64,000 nucleotides of DNA from Dyadobacter sp. 676 (GTDB lineage: Bacteria > Bacteroidota > Bacteroidia > Cytophagales > Spirosomataceae): contig NZ_CP159289.1 in the NCBI RefSeq assembly GCF_040448675.1, positions 4,943,001 through 5,007,000 of the forward strand. The letters are read 5' to 3'. Made by a program: the position numbers and the translations under genes. Positions 63,949 through 64,000 of this stretch are shown here, piece by piece. Under the pieces are notes generated by a model. That model did not search any database. It had not been told where the DNA came from and saw only the letters and a list, made by a program, of their open reading frames with translations. Position 1 is the first letter of the stretch; every line of letters starts with the position of its first letter.

Positions 63949-64000
63949 TTTAAAAAGTGGCATAAGGTCCGGATTTTGACGAAGTGGTGGTGGCCCGGTT

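Overview
The window looks like chromosomal DNA of a Bacteroidota bacterium, probably a member of the Cytophagales (Dyadobacter/Spirosoma-like; this placement is inference). The evidence is four type IX secretion (T9SS) surface proteins or relics sharing one C-terminal architecture, an ECF sigma/FecR/SusC/SusD locus, a planctomycete-type cytochrome (DUF1549/DUF1553) paired with DUF1501, the Bacteroidota promoter element TAnnTTTG at several starts, and little sign of Shine-Dalgarno sequences. No rRNA, tRNA, CRISPR array, insertion sequence or prophage was seen.

Layout. 1-9.6 kb: a giant T9SS adhesin running off the left edge, a NarL-type regulator, a second T9SS protein and the decayed relic of a third. 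9.7-17.3 kb: a PQQ-type sugar dehydrogenase, a two-component cluster (tandem-receiver protein, RsbRD-like histidine kinase, NarL-type regulator with a degenerate acidic pocket) and a T9SS protein co-transcribed with a tail-fibre-like secreted protein. 18-27 kb: small metabolic and regulatory genes (NTF2-like, AraC, RibD-like reductase, Wzx-like flippase, beta-lactamase-fold hydrolase, DoxX, Crp/Fnr) mixed with gene relics. 27.8-36.2 kb: ECF sigma, FecR, SusC, SusD and an M14 carboxypeptidase, probably one peptide or glycopeptide uptake system. 36.2-43.3 kb: a leftward block of response regulator, kinase, TonB receptor and PAP2 phosphatase, preceded by an LtaS-like phosphoglycerol transferase. 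43.6-52.8 kb: an Imm5-like protein, a MacB/FtsX-type permease, two tandem paralogues of a family I do not recognise, an SNase-like protein and a histidine kinase. 52.9-64 kb: Crp/Fnr, AhpD-like, TPR and kelch-like proteins, the DUF1549/1553 plus DUF1501 pair, and a CPA2 antiporter behind a small lipoprotein.

The most striking general feature is a set of frame breaks in otherwise well-conserved genes (ECF sigma, ABC permease, the end of the kelch gene, three in the cytochrome gene). Each lies in a homopolymer of 6-7 bases and each is repaired by removing one base. Consensus sequencing error is the simplest explanation; slippage-based switching is the biological alternative. By contrast, the T9SS relic at 8.8-9.6 kb, an aldo/keto reductase stub, an Fsr-type MFS stub and a molybdopterin-oxidoreductase stub look truly decayed. 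The best candidate for undescribed biology is the tandem paralogue pair at 47.2-49.6 kb with its upstream inverted repeat.
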